A DNA stretch of 64,000 nt from Chrysopilus asiliformis (Eukaryota; Arthropoda; Insecta; Diptera; Rhagionidae). The stretch lies in the NCBI GenBank assembly GCA_964034945.1, contig OZ035960.1:111111324-111175323 (forward strand), given 5' to 3'. The translations under genes and the position numbers were made by a program. Shown here one piece after another: positions 35,801 through 48,647 of this stretch. The notes beneath the pieces are model-generated. The model was given only the letters and a program-made list of their open reading frames with translations. It had not been told where the DNA came from and searched no databases. The stretch's first letter is position 1, and each line of letters opens with the position of its first letter.

Positions 35801-38800
35801 TGTTGTACGTAGATATGTATATAAAACCATGCCAAAAATACACTGCAAATTACTTTTAATTTAGTGATTTTCAGGGTCCGTAAGAATTTCGTCGTTTGAC
35901 AAATTAAAAAAAAAATGCGGCGCAAAATTTCGTTAAACGGCCTGTAAAACTAGTCCAATAAATGGAAAAACAAGCGTACTTAATTTCAATCCTATTAATT
36001 AAAATCTACCGTAAACAAAAGTAAAGCAGTTGATATCAATTTAAAAGCAATCAACAACAAAGAATGACATCACGCACTTTGAATAATCGCAATTTTATGT
36101 TGTTTGAAAAAGTCAATGAATGACAATTTTATGTTGTTTGTTTACTTACAAAATTTTTTCAACTCATACAAATTTTTTGTTTATAATTCTAGTGCGAATT
36201 GAAGTTTTCTACGGTTGTAAGCTAGAAGCAAAAATAACCGGCCTGATGTCATTGGAGGCTCATCTCGGAAATGTGCGGAAAATGTTGGAATTGCGTGTTG
36301 GTTAGAGTTCAAAATGTAAATTTAACCCCCGCATTTTAGTTTCCAAACAATTAACAATTCAAACCCATAAGCTGCCTTCAAATGCCCCGAATCCAAAGGC
36401 GAACAAAATCGCAACAGTTGTGTGGATAATTGGAGTAGAATGGTATTATTATGGATATTGCGATGACTTGAAAATAAAATTTCGTATTCTCTTTCTTTAG
36501 ATGCCATGAATTTTGACACTAAATTAGGGGGCAGATCCATTCTGCAGCATTCAGGATGTATAGACAATAAACAGAAATTCACTTCGTTTGCAGAATCGCA
36601 TTTTGAATGCTATTTGTGAAAAGAGAAGGATTTCGAATCGCATTTGAAAACATCCGAAAATTGCCACTCAAAATGAAGCTTAAATGACTATTTTAGCGAT
36701 TTTTTGCACGTTTTATGAATCCATTGTGTGTGACTTATCTTGTTTATTAGCTTATTTTGGTCATAGTTCAAGTACCCATAGTCCATTGTAGCAAACATGC
36801 GAATTTTCGGTGTCTTTTTTTATTCCAAATGTCTATTATAGTTTATTTTATTGTAAAAAATGACTATTTGATTTTATTATTGAAAATTTGAAAGAAAGGT
36901 AAATTGCAATAACATTGTAAAAACAGTTTTTCAAGTTGTTTTCAAATTAACGCTCGGTTCTTAACTGTACATTAATCAGAATTGTCCTATCCATAAAAAA
37001 CTTAAATCGATTGGGGTTTGAAATTTGGAAGAGTAAAATTTACTGGTCTTCGGGAAACAAAAAAAAAAGATGTTTAATTCAAAAATTAAAGAAATCGTGT
37101 ATTAATTTAAAAAATATTCAATCGTTCGCCAGGAGAAATTCTGTATAAATGAATAAAAAAATGGTTTCAAGTTTCTAGCTTCAGGGGTTTGGGCTGGGCG
37201 TTGATGAGTCAGTCAGATTAAAAGATTTTATATAGATGACTATGAACTAACGGTAAAAATGGACAAAACTCTTATCAAAATGATTTTCTAGTCATCTTTG
37301 AAATAAGTTACCAACAGTAGAGCATTACCAGCTTAATTCGATTGTGTTTTATATAATGATTATGCAACAATAAGGTTTTTTCGAACAAGAAAATTAATTT
37401 CCAATTCATCCCTAATTCCTCGAAATACCCAATACGCCGCCATTAACGAAGAAACGTGTTTTTTTTTGTGAATATCCCAAAAAATTTCAGAGATTTTCTT
37501 CTAACCTCACTCAAATGTACTTCCATTGCTTTCAATGTGTGAAACTCGGCATGTTTTTTTACATCTGGGATTTCCGTTAACTAACAGCCATTGACCCTGT
37601 TTAAATATTCAAGTTGATTTCCCTAATCTTAAAATCAATAAACCATCAGAGGTTGCCTGTGCTACGCGTATTTCCCAAAAGAAATCCTTTTACATAATTT
37701 GAATTTATATTCAAATTCAATGAGAAGCGAATAAATTTCAAATTCAAAGTTACGCAAAATTTTTAGATCCTTGAGATTTCTTTTACAATTGAAAGATTTA
37801 AAAACTTTAAGAATTCATCCCTAAACTTTACAAATGAATTAAATTATCTAAACGAAATTTAATCACTTCGTTAAGCTGCTTACTTTACAGTGCAATTGAA
37901 TTAACCGCAAAAAAGTGAAGACATCTAAATAAAATCGCAAAAGAAAGTCAAATTCAGAGGACATTGGCAAAAATACGAGCTTTGAAAGTGGTTTTTTTTT
38001 CACATAACCTTAAAGTGGAATCTTTTGCCATGTGCCCAGGTCAAGGATAATCAACTTGGTTACGACGAGCGACGGATGTACAGAGAAGTCTCATCGTCCC
38101 TTTTTTCGTCTCGACGGAAAATTTGATAAAGAAAGTCAAGAGAATCCGAAAAGTATACTAAAACTCTCTTGATTATCATGAAACTTTATTCGTCGACTCA
38201 AAAGAAACGGAATGAAAAATGAGAAAATCTGCCAGCAAATGAAGATTCGGTCGGTCAGCTCCAAGGATAACGGTCCACTGAATACGCAAGAAGTTTCCCA
38301 ATTATTGTTAAAGAAAAATACCGAAGCTATAAAACTGTGAAGGCGGGCCTGGCAAACGTCATAGAATCTTCCTTTGACGTCATCCTGATGGGTAATCAAG
38401 CGAAGAACCTACAGCAAAATGAGAAGAATCATACGGCAATTACCCCTCTTCACCCATGCCAAGCGATCAATTCACCCTAATGAGGATTTTACCCACATTT
38501 CACGAGTAAACGATTTCTCTTTAATTTTTTATCACTTTTACTTGATGATTGGCTGAGACAAAAAAAAAAATCTAAATAAATACTTGAGTGGTTCGATATT
38601 TTTAGTCATCGGATGATGAGATTTGAAAAATTGCCCACTTAATGACAGTTTGATTTGATGGTAGAAGTGATAAAATTACCCTGATTTTTGCATGTTGCGT
38701 ATTTTTGGAGCGAAATTTGTGAAATTTAATAAATTCGCCTAAAGTAGACTCTCGCTTATCCATTTTTTTTGGTTTTACATAGATTACGGTCATCTGTCCT

Positions 38801-40999
38801 CTTTTGTATTTTTTACGTTTTGGAAAACGCCTGAAGATATACAAAAAGTTTCACTCTGAAACGGCTAAAAGTATGCAATTTTAATTTTCAAGGACTTTTT
38901 TTTAAATTTCAAGGATTTTAATTTTTAAGACACCAGTGATTTTTTTTTTAAATTCAAGAAAAGAGCCTCCTTTTTACTTTTAGTCAAATTCATCTAAAAG
39001 CTGTAGTTCTTGATCAAACATCAATAATGGTTGCATTTATTCGCAATTGCTTTGCTAATTGTAGAAAAATATTCCTTATTCGTAGGGTGACACCACGGAT
39101 TTAGGTCCCGGCATTCCGGAAACTAGATTTTACTCCCGAATTCTCGCGTTCGGTGCACTTGTTTGAAAAAGTTCTCTTTAAAGTGTGTAAAATAAAAGAT
39201 ATTTTTAACAACAATAATACCAAATTGACCTTGACGACAATATAGCAAGCTCGAAAGTGAGGTTACGTGAGCACATCATACAATTTTATTTCTTTTAAGA
39301 TATTTTCCTTCGGCCGATGGTATCCTTATCCTCATCTTTATTCTTATTGTTGTAATATTGACAATCCTATGCCAGAAAATTTCGTTCAATTGTTTTTGTT
39401 ATAGGCGATTGGTTTTTTGTCTTATTCTTAAATCAATGACGAGAATAATCTCTATGACCAACGGAAGGTTATTTCCTACCCAGTCCTTGAAGTCCATAGA
39501 GAGACGTGGACAAAATCCATGTACCATGGAGAAGATTGGATATTGGAAAAAGAGACAAAAAGATAACGGACGACACATAGGCAACGATGGTGACAAATAA
39601 ATGGAATCACACCGAGGCAGCACAATCTTAGGTAATTGGCCATTGGATTACGGAAGAATCGGAAGATGAATGGACGGAAAGAAAATTGCTTATAGAGTCA
39701 TCCGTGCGTGAGGGGCTAACACATATGCGGCTATAGAACTTGCACCCTCATCAGCATTACTACCACAATGGAAAGGTATTTTAGGGATATAGGAAACAAA
39801 TAACAAGGACGATGTATTTTTGCCGACATTTGTTTTGTCTTTCTTTCTGTACATACAAGTACCACTAAATTTTGTCTTTACGAATGGATTTAGGATAAAA
39901 ATATATTGGAACTTTGGGAAAAACTTGTAACTATGGAGATCGTAATCCAAATGGATGGTTAACTAGGCCCGGAGGTGCTCAATTAAATTAAGTCGCTAAA
40001 CGATAAGCTGCGATAGGATAAAGTCAACAGAAAATACGACAGGAAAATGACAAAAATACCATAAATATGAAAATCTTCTGATAGAGAAAAGAGGAATGAA
40101 CTCTAAATGACGACATAATCCTTAGAGTTGAAGGAAATAGAAAAGCTCCAGAGAAAAGTTAAGTATAGTAGGGGTTTTTCCCATTCAAAATGGCATGGCA
40201 AAATTCGGTTCACTGTTGTGAGTGAATTTTGTTTTTAAACTCATGTGTTTTCAGATAGTAAAAATTCTAACTTATGCTGCTTGACGTTTTTTTTACTACA
40301 AAAAACATTAAAATCCATATTCAATGCTACAAAATTAACCTTCAACTGTCAATCTCAATACTTTCAAACACTTTTTTTTTAAATTTCAATCCTCAACTTC
40401 ATCCTAACACTCCTGCAAAGATACTAAAGACAAAAGATTCATTACTCTCCATTAGGTTTGAATAAAAACCCCTTAAACATAACTACATGGGGTAATTCTA
40501 ATGACAGACGGTATTTTTCTCTACCAATTCGTAATTTCGCTAAGTAAACAAAAGTCTCAAGTAAATATCGATTGAGCAATAGTATCCTTTTGAGAATCAA
40601 CGGCAATCCAGGATTCGAATCACGTAAAAACAATAAAATCGACAATGTTCTGTGCATATTAAATAAAGGCAATACTCATCGTATTGACATTACAGATGTC
40701 CAATTTAAGTGATAGCGGAGTTTCCAAGGTTATTAGATCTTGTTTCTCAGTAGTCAGCAATAAGGACTAATAATTATTTTGTTACTGACGGTCTTCGTAG
40801 TGCTTTAGCAGTGAAATACACATAAGGGCTTTGCAGATAGACATATAAAGACTGGAGAAATGAATAAAATGGTTGGTGCCAAGAATAACGAATGCTACAT
40901 TAAAAACTAATGTTGTTAGTAAATTGCTCAATTTAAAGGGCAACTGATTTATTAGATTGTATATATTTTAAATTTAATATCAGTGGTGATCAACACAAA
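35801..40999. other. 5.2-kb interval without a supported gene
   Basis: Only short, domain-free ORFs are present. AAATTACCC occurs at 38,673-38,681. The stretch at 38,739-38,765 (GTAGACTCTCGCTTATCCAT) resembles a single Tigger-type end without a partner. Confidence 0.5.
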
Positions 41000-41387
41000 A
41001 CTTTCCTCTGCGACATTTAGTTTTAATTTTATTTTCTTTGAATTCGGTTATATTAATTTTTTCCCAAAAGCGCATAGTTTTCGAGAAACTCTCAAAATAC
41101 TGTATTTTTTCCAAAAAAAAAAATGTGTGGGAGGTATCAGTTATACCGTTACTTTCCCAAAAGTTGACAGAAAACTACGTTTTTCGTAAAACTCATTTAC
41201 AAAAAATTTCAAGTCGCTAGCTCAACGCGTTTGCGAATTATTTAAGACCGACACACCGGCAAACAGATGCGCGGACATCCTTATAATTTTACCTGAAACG
41301 TATTTCGTACTGATCAGAAATCTGCCCCCGATCTCGAGTGGGGTCCCACCATGAATACAATACTTTCCCTATGTAGCAGAGGAAAGT
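41000..41387 (+). mobile_element. Family B element, copy 2, 388 bp with short terminal inverted repeats
   Basis: The left end ACTTTCCTCTGC (41,000-41,011) and right end GCAGAGGAAAGT (41,376-41,387) are exact 12-bp inverted repeats. The right end also contains TACTTTCCC just inside, so it can fold on itself. The interior parallels 1-388 block by block, including CAAAAAATTTCAAGTCGCTA and TTTCGTACTGATCAG. No ORF is convincing. The 388-bp length is close to that of copy 1, which suggests a defined non-autonomous element. Confidence 0.7.
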
Positions 41388-43838
41388 AATAATGTTTAAA
41401 ATATAATGGAAAGCCAAATATGAAGTATCTACTTGCAATTTATTTACCATAACCTCTTCTGTTTTTAAAATTACCCCAAGCAGAAAAATGTTTATAGAGA
41501 ATTGGATCCGCTTGTCTGGCATCTAAAAAATTACCCTTTTGATATAAGAATCATATTGGCGTTAATAAAAATTTAAAAAAAAACGAGAAAATTATTTTTG
41601 TTTTGTTAGAAATAACCTCACTTTTTTGTAAGTTTCGTAAGTTTAAAGTTTTCACAACAATTTTTATGACTCACTCGATTTGCTTAAAAGATCCAAAACG
41701 CAAGATTGCCAGACGACTTTGTAGCAATATTTGTCAACATGTCCGAAAAGAACGTGACAAAATGGCAAACGGACCTAACTAACCTGAAATGTGTTACATA
41801 CTAGACTTTACGAAAAAATAGGCAACAGAAAAATGTAGAATTAGAGAATAATCTTCCATGGAAACGTAAGCAATATAAATTACGTATAATAACACGTTTA
41901 TTACTTTTATTTTTTTTCTTAGATATTTTTCTTAATCGCCTTAAGACTATGAATTTATCTAGCGTTACCATTTGTCGTCCGCCCGCTTTTTTGTTTTATC
42001 GTGGAAAATACACACAAAAAACTAAGGAATTAAATTGAAGATTAGGGCGTGTTGGTTAAGCCAAATGTTTAAGCAAAATGGCTGGGATATTAAGTTAAGC
42101 AAAATGGCTGGGATATTTCCAAGCTGAATTACTGCCTTATCGACTTTTTGTTTAATGGATTTTTTTGCCACATTTGGCGAATCGATAATTTGTTGTTAAA
42201 TATGTTTTGTGTATTTAAAGAGGAAACTACGTATGGATAATGCGGTATTTTCTTTCGTTGTACAAAACAGACGCAGTTTATGTTTGTTCATAAAATAAAG
42301 TTATTTGTCTTTATCGTTTAAAATGATAAAATGCACCCAAATATTTTGAAAACGAATTTTAATACAAATTTTTATCAAAATAACTAGAAAAATTCTTTAG
42401 AAAATTATTTTCACAATAATGGGAAATTTAAAAAAAAATCACGTTTTTGATTATTCTTTTGCCATTTCTTTCGAGATCTTTTTGATGATTTGATTCTTGA
42501 AATTAAACTTTTTAACTTGGAGGCGTTCCAAGTTATTATGTATGTCAAATTTTTAAAATTGCTCTCGCCAGAGAGATATGTGAAAACTAGGTAACTGTGC
42601 TTATAGAAAGTCACGCCAGAATTTATGTGAGTTTTCAAGTTCGTTGAAAAAAATTTCTATGCGTCGTTTATCATCAACTCATGATATATCACCCGCAGAC
42701 AAGTCAGTTTTCGATTGCTACGACATCAAATTGATGCAAAAATTGGAAACTCGAATTTTTCCAAAGTTTTTGCTTATTGGGTTTCTAATTTTGTAGAGCG
42801 TTTTAGAGTATATTCGTCTTAATCACCTTCACATACGGGTTTTTAGCTTAGAATTAAATTTTCGGCAACCCCAAAAAAATGCTCGTACAAATTTGGTATT
42901 ACTTTACAGTTTTTTTTTTAAACAAGCGAATAAAAAAAAACAAATAAGGCCCATTAAGAAAATCTGTAACAATTCCTCCCAAAAATAGACTCAGCCATGA
43001 AATAATCTATAACGAAATTTTGTTAAACTGCCTGTTATAAAATGAAACAGTTTTACATAATATCCAATATAAACAAATTTTGATGTCCATTTTATTCGGT
43101 ATTTCTAATTAAAATCAACAATAAGCAAACAACAAACGATTTAACGTAACGTAGAAGCAATTTTGATGCGGGTGATACTTTTCAAAATAAATAAAAGCCT
43201 AAAAATAAAATAATAATACTGAGAAATGTGAAATTTTCTATTTTATCTATTTTTGAAATGTGAAATTGAAAATTTGTGCCACAACAACCAGTTGGATTTT
43301 TGTTCGCCCGACATGTTTTAAGACGAAAATTTGCGCTGCAATATAATTTGACACATCTTTAAGAACTAATGGCCGAGCCAGGCTGGGATATATTCTCGTA
43401 ACGGATCTTTAAGACCAGCTGCGGTTGAGGTTACGCATTAAGTTATCGTATTATAATATGCAGTAAAATTAACAAAAAAGAAAACGATAAAACACAACGC
43501 CAACGCTTTGGAGTCTGGCATGAAGATTTCTCACAACAGTAAAGAATTTTTTCCGTTTTGTTTTGCTTTGATTGGCAAAAAAGTATTTGACATTGCTTTT
43601 AAATTTAATCGTAAATAATATTTCCAGTGGCCATGGTAGAACAAAAAAAAATTTAGTTCAATTATAATTTCAACCATTCGAAATGTCAGATAATTCAATA
43701 AAAAAAAGCTATTGCGCTTTTAATTCGCAAATTCATTACGAATCAACAGTAGGTGGTATTGACAAAATTATCTTAACAGTAATTAACTCAAAAGTTAAGG
43801 AACATAAAACATTTGGAATCATCACCAAACACTAAATA
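41388..43838. other. 2.5-kb interval without a supported gene
   Basis: AAATTACCC occurs at 41,468-41,476 and 41,528-41,536. A 23-bp direct duplication (TTAAGCAAAATGGCTGGGAT + ATT) lies at 42,069-42,091 and 42,095-42,117. Otherwise AT-rich. Confidence 0.55.
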
Positions 43839-43976
43839 CAATTCAGACTAACGATTGCGATTGTGATTGAGCTTCCTCGACCAATGAGATCAAACCTTTT
43901 ATGTCCCTATCGTTTGAAGCTTTGATCTCATTGGTCGAGAAGTTCCAATCGTAATCGCAATCGTTAGTCTGAATTG
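43839..43976. mobile_element. Foldback element with about 56-bp imperfect arms
   Basis: The left arm begins CAATTCAGACTAACGATTGC (43,839 onwards) and includes CTCGACCAATGAGATCAAA (to about 43,894). The right arm (from about 43,921) TTTGATCTCATTGGTCGAGA ends at CTGAATTG (43,976). There are several mismatches in the middle of the arms. The loop is about 26 nt. On the right the symmetry continues as GGCTTTACAC, a sequence typical of MITE termini, but the left flank is decayed, so the true ends may lie about 8 bp further out. Confidence 0.75.
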
Positions 43977-45354
43977 GGCTTTACACAGGTTAGCGGCTTA
44001 GACAGGTTTCGGACTCATTCAGTGTCCGGCTTATACAAGTTTCACTATAGTACAACTTTCCTAATGAAAATCATTCGATATTTCTTTCAAATGAATATTT
44101 ACAGAGCTTCACTTTCATAATTTACCGATTTTTATTATCAGCCCACGGAATTATGTGATCACACTAAGAATTATTTTTAGTCCATGAGAAAAGCTTGACG
44201 ACAGATTCACAACAGATTGCAATAGAAAACCCTTTATGCAATCGTTATAATAAGGTTAAGTGGAATCATCCTAAGAAAGGAAAACTGTTCCGTAATATGA
44301 AAAGTAGGAAGGAAAAACGTGTTTGCAAGGTAATGAAATGGACACGAAATTGACCTTCTTAAAGTATCGATTAAATACTTTTGAAACACATCAATAATAT
44401 ATCATTTTTCCTCGTAAAATTCAAAATATGAAAAAAATACTACACAGCATTTCTCACATAGTTTACAAACTTCAAAAAAATCATTTTACCCGTTATTTTT
44501 ATCGTTTGAAAGGCTTTTCCCCGAAAATTCAGAAAAACATATTTCGGCTGTTTCTGTTCAACGACCCAGAGGTCGTTTCTATCATGAGATATCGAAACAT
44601 TGGTCATTGGACAATGGACAGCAGAGTTTGTTTAAAAAAAATCAAAATCTAAAAAAGCACCATTTGAAATTCTTTTCCCCGTAACCCGCAACACAAAGCG
44701 GAAATAGTCGTAATGGCGGACTATGCCGCCGAGCGGTTGATCCCGACAACAAGTCACTCGATTTCTATTTTGCTGGCAAAATAAAATATTTTTATTGCTT
44801 TTTTTTTTTGCTTACAAAAATTTAGCAGGCTTCGACTTAGACGACGCATTTATAGATTTTTGACTCATATCCACCTCGAAAATTGCTATTGCAAGGCGGG
44901 CAAAGAGTGTGAGATGGCGGACTAATCATATGTGATAAAAACTGGGACTACTTCTTGACTTCAATTTTCAGCAAAGCAAATAAGTAAACATGTCTAGCCT
45001 AACGAATTTTTAATTTGAACTCGAAAATAACTGAACTTGTCGCAAGTGTGGATATTTTTTTAATGTTTTTTTTTCAAGTTTCTTTTTAGATTAGATAGGT
45101 TAAAGTATACTATCGCAAATTATTTTTAACCCAATTGTAATTCTTCGTTGTGTAAATGCAAACTTCAGCGAGTAAAATGATAAAAAATTAGTTATTGGGC
45201 AATTTATAGAATTTTGTTATCTTCGTATTGTGAGATTCAGGGAATTGTAATCATTTAACACTTTTGTCACTTACCGTGTTTCTACATTTACGATTTTTAT
45301 CCCAAGAAAAATCTCACTGAAAAATCATACTTTCTTGTTTTCCAATACATATCC
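43977..45354. other. 1.4-kb interval without a supported gene
   Basis: A 74-codon ORF at 44,428-44,652 has no recognisable feature. Nothing else is seen. Confidence 0.5.
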
Positions 45355-45650
45355 TTACTGCCTTTGAGATATTTTTACAGACTTTTTAATTCCAGAATCG
45401 GATTCAGCAATCCCATAAACTGCCAGATGGAATTTTTCCGGAAAATTTGAAGAAAAGGATAATCACGTTATCCTTACAAGACCTTCCGTTACCCTTACAG
45501 GACCTTCCGTTATCCTTACAGGCTCCTTAACATCAAGATCGCATTCAGCGACCCCAAAAACTCTCAGATTTTTTCCGAAAAATTTGAGCAAAATGATAAT
45601 CATGTTATCCTTACAGGACCTTCCGTTATCCTTACAGACTTCTCAACGTT
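45355..45650 (-). repeat. Family A, copy 4, core fragment in reverse
   Basis: It contains two to three decayed core units: GATAATCACGTTATCCTTAC near 45,458, CTTCCGTTATCCTTACAGG near 45,504 and GATAATCATGTTATCCTTAC near 45,595, each with 'cattcagc' and 'ccgaaaa' or 'ccggaaaa' blocks. Neither the 5' flank nor the terminal hairpin is recognisable. A short extra GACCTTCCGTTA repeat shows unit-internal duplication. Confidence 0.75.
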
Positions 45651-45672
45651 TGCGATTTTGTGACGGTGATAT

Positions 45673-46019
45673 TACACGGCAAAAAATCTTGGAGTGAATT
45701 CCAATCAAAACTGGATTACGCTGGACCTATATGTAATCCAATGGAAAATTCTAATCCAATAATATGGATTGGAAATTTTTATAAATTTATTTTTGGTTTA
45801 ATTCAGTATTAAAGTCTAAAATTTTGATTAAATTGTAGACATTAATGTTAAAAGTACTTAAGTTCGATACATAATAAAACACTGTTCAAATATGACTGCA
45901 AAAAAGGCTAAAATATTTTCAAAAATTCGCATGTATTAAATTCCAATCCAAAATATGTATTAAGATTTCGTCAATATAATTTTTGGATTGAAAAATACTC
46001 CAGGATTTTTTGCCGTGTA
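45673..46019. mobile_element. 343-bp MITE with CACGGCAAAAAATC ends and TA duplication (Tc1/mariner-like)
   Basis: The left CACGGCAAAAAATCTTGGAG and the reverse complement of the right CACGGCAAAAAATCCTGGAG differ at one of 20 positions. TA flanks both sides (45,673-45,674 and 46,018-46,019). Inside, 'aattccaatcaaaactggat' and 'ggattgaaaaatactcc' show weaker further symmetry. It has no coding capacity. It lies 23 bp beyond family A copy 4. Confidence 0.82.
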
Positions 46020-47004
46020 AGTTTATAATCGATGAAATAAATATGTCCAGCAAAAATAGGACAGACTGTATTTTCGAAATGCTTTTATGCGTTGCTTATG
46101 GAAAAAGGTTAAAAATACCCTACAACGTCAACAAATTAATTAAAATGTGATCTGAATTTCTAATTAACCGCCATGTTAATTGCTTTATTTTGAAAAACTT
46201 GCTAACCATCACTATAAATAGCAGAAATTAAAAATCTATCAATGCTTATAATTTTAGCAACTCCTATATAATTAATGATAAATGATTACAAGTGATTGAC
46301 AATTTTAAATTTTTAACCATATAAAAATCAGCAAAAAAAAAAAATAAAGAGCAACATTGAAATATCCGAGTATTTAAACAATATCCGCCGAACGATGTGA
46401 CAATTGGCGTAATCTATTAACACTTGTTCTTGTCGATTGACAAAAAAAAAGATTTTATCTGTATTTTGCTACTCTTTTAAGCAGCGAAAATAATGTATTT
46501 GCCCAAATTTCGTCAATTCACGCTTATTATTTGGTGAAAAAATGAAAAATAAAAAAACGTGCAACTAAATTTCGCTGAAACGTTCAAAAATTCATGGGAA
46601 TCATATTAACCGCCATGATAATGGCAGACGTTGCGTTGTCAAGTCATCAATTTACAGGTTTCATGTCTAAAATTGTACAAAAGACGTTATGAAATTTTCA
46701 CAAATTAAACTTGACAAAAATTTTGTGAAATTGATTAAAATATAAATAGTTTTTCAATATGGCGAACCAAACACTGCATTATCGACCTAGGGTTTAAAAA
46801 TCACGAAAAATTGCGTCTTTAATGTTTTAGGATCAAAGAGTTTATATTTTTACACCCGATATTTAGATGAAAACTGTTACTATACAATACAATAATAAAT
46901 CAATTTTTGATTGAAAATTACGTATCCATAATTCTCCACCTCAATGGCAATTTGCAGATCTATTCAAAGCTTACATAACCTAACGTATTCAAAATCTGTC
47001 TAAT

Positions 47005-47026
47005 AAATTACCCTAGCGGGTAATTT
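47005..47026. repeat. Perfect dyad of the dispersed GGGTAATTT motif
   Basis: AAATTACCC and GGGTAATTT are exact 9-bp inverted copies separated by TAGC. It could serve as a dimer binding site; no factor is identified. Confidence 0.7.
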
Positions 47027-48620
47027 TAGATCATTTTCCTGTACATCCCAGATTTGGTCTACTGTAAAACTTGAAATATTGATAATTGATGTGATCATAC
47101 AGCACCAAAGTCAAAGTGAAGAAAAAACAAATCTTCAAATTCGATTTACACAAGAAATTTTGTTGATATGTATTTAAAATAAACACATCCCCTTCACGAT
47201 ACACGAAGCGCGCTTGCGTTTAATAAAAATACCCAAGTCAACGAGCTTCTAATTTCAAAATATTTTGGCTACTACTTGGTCTTATTAGAAACGAATAAAT
47301 CGATCGATTGACATATCGAGTAAAACGATCGTTTTTCAAGTGTACGATTAATTTCGATTAATTCCTTTGACCGGGACAAACTTTGTGAGAGGAGAGAAGT
47401 GGTAAAAATCGTTCAACGATCAATGAAACAACGATACTATGATAAACTTATTTGAAAAATTCTACTCTAGATCAAAATCAAATCAAATTAATGCCAAATA
47501 CTAAAAAAATAAAATCGTCGAGTTAAATTTATTGGCGTGTTTTCAAGTGGTATGAATTGATAACAACATAAAGTGAATTAACGTGCCAAATAGTATATTT
47601 TGATTTAAAATTAAAGATTATCTAAAAAAGCGAAAATAAACCAATAGAAAAAAACTGAAAACCATTTAAACTTGACAAAAATTTTGAACTTCGAGAAATG
47701 AATCGAAGTTGTTCATGTAATCGTGATTATCTGGCAACGGTTTAATGATTTGAGTGGAAAATTCTATAAAACAATTGACTAACAATTGAAGAATTAGCCT
47801 GTGGAAATCGAGGTTTTCAGGATACTTGTTTTCATATTTTTAATTCTTTTATGCCCGACATTTTCCCTGTAGTTTAATTTTTTGTCAGTTGTTAATTTTT
47901 GTCCGACCATGCTAAATTTGAAGTTTTCATTTTTGTGTGAAATTCTGTTATAAAAAGTTGCTTATAAGCAACATGGGGGATGAAAGGGTTGATATAGGGT
48001 TTTAACGGTTAATTAAAGTCACTGTTTCGCAAAATCATACCTTCGCGAAAAGCAATAGAGCTAAAACTCATCTTAAGGCACCCACAAACGAGAAACCTTG
48101 TTCTCAACATTGCTGTCAATTTGCCGTGTTGAAATCGATGTTGAACGTCTGTGGGCATATTGGTGTTTGATGTCATGTGGCGTAATTTGTACCTGTATTT
48201 TCTTTTTGCTTGTCAAGTAGTACTGGAATTCCAGCTACTGTCCGTATCGATTGTATTTATGTAGATGATGCTTAATGCCAAATATGACATGAACGATTTA
48301 AAGATTGGTACTAAAAGCAAAACATAATTAGAAAAAAAATATCTATTTGCGTTTATTTCCATCTACGGGCAGGTATTATCCATTTGCGGGTTTAAAAAAG
48401 GGAATTTTTTTTATAACAAAGTCTCACACTTGGTCACCTGATACCTCATAAATAGTGTTCAATATTCTCACCCTCTCCATCAGACTCTCAGCACGTCTGG
48501 CGAATGATAAACGTCGCTCCTGAGCATTTGCCATCGTTCACAGTTTTTGATTTCTTTATCACAAAACAATTAAACACAACAGAAACAAACACAAAAAATA
48601 TTCTATTGTTTAATGAGACC

Positions 48621-48647
48621 AACAACAACAACAACAACAACAACAAT
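48621..48647. repeat. (AAC)9 microsatellite
   Basis: Uninterrupted trinucleotide run; it reads as polyasparagine in a spurious 80-codon ORF. Confidence 0.95.

Noticed and set aside
38739..38765. Single Tigger-like end GTAGACTCTCGCTTATCCAT
   Set aside because: No matching inverted end was found within reach, so an element cannot be defined.
40590..40630. T-arm-like GATTCGAATCA suggesting a tRNA
   Set aside because: No acceptor stem, D arm or anticodon arm could be placed around it.
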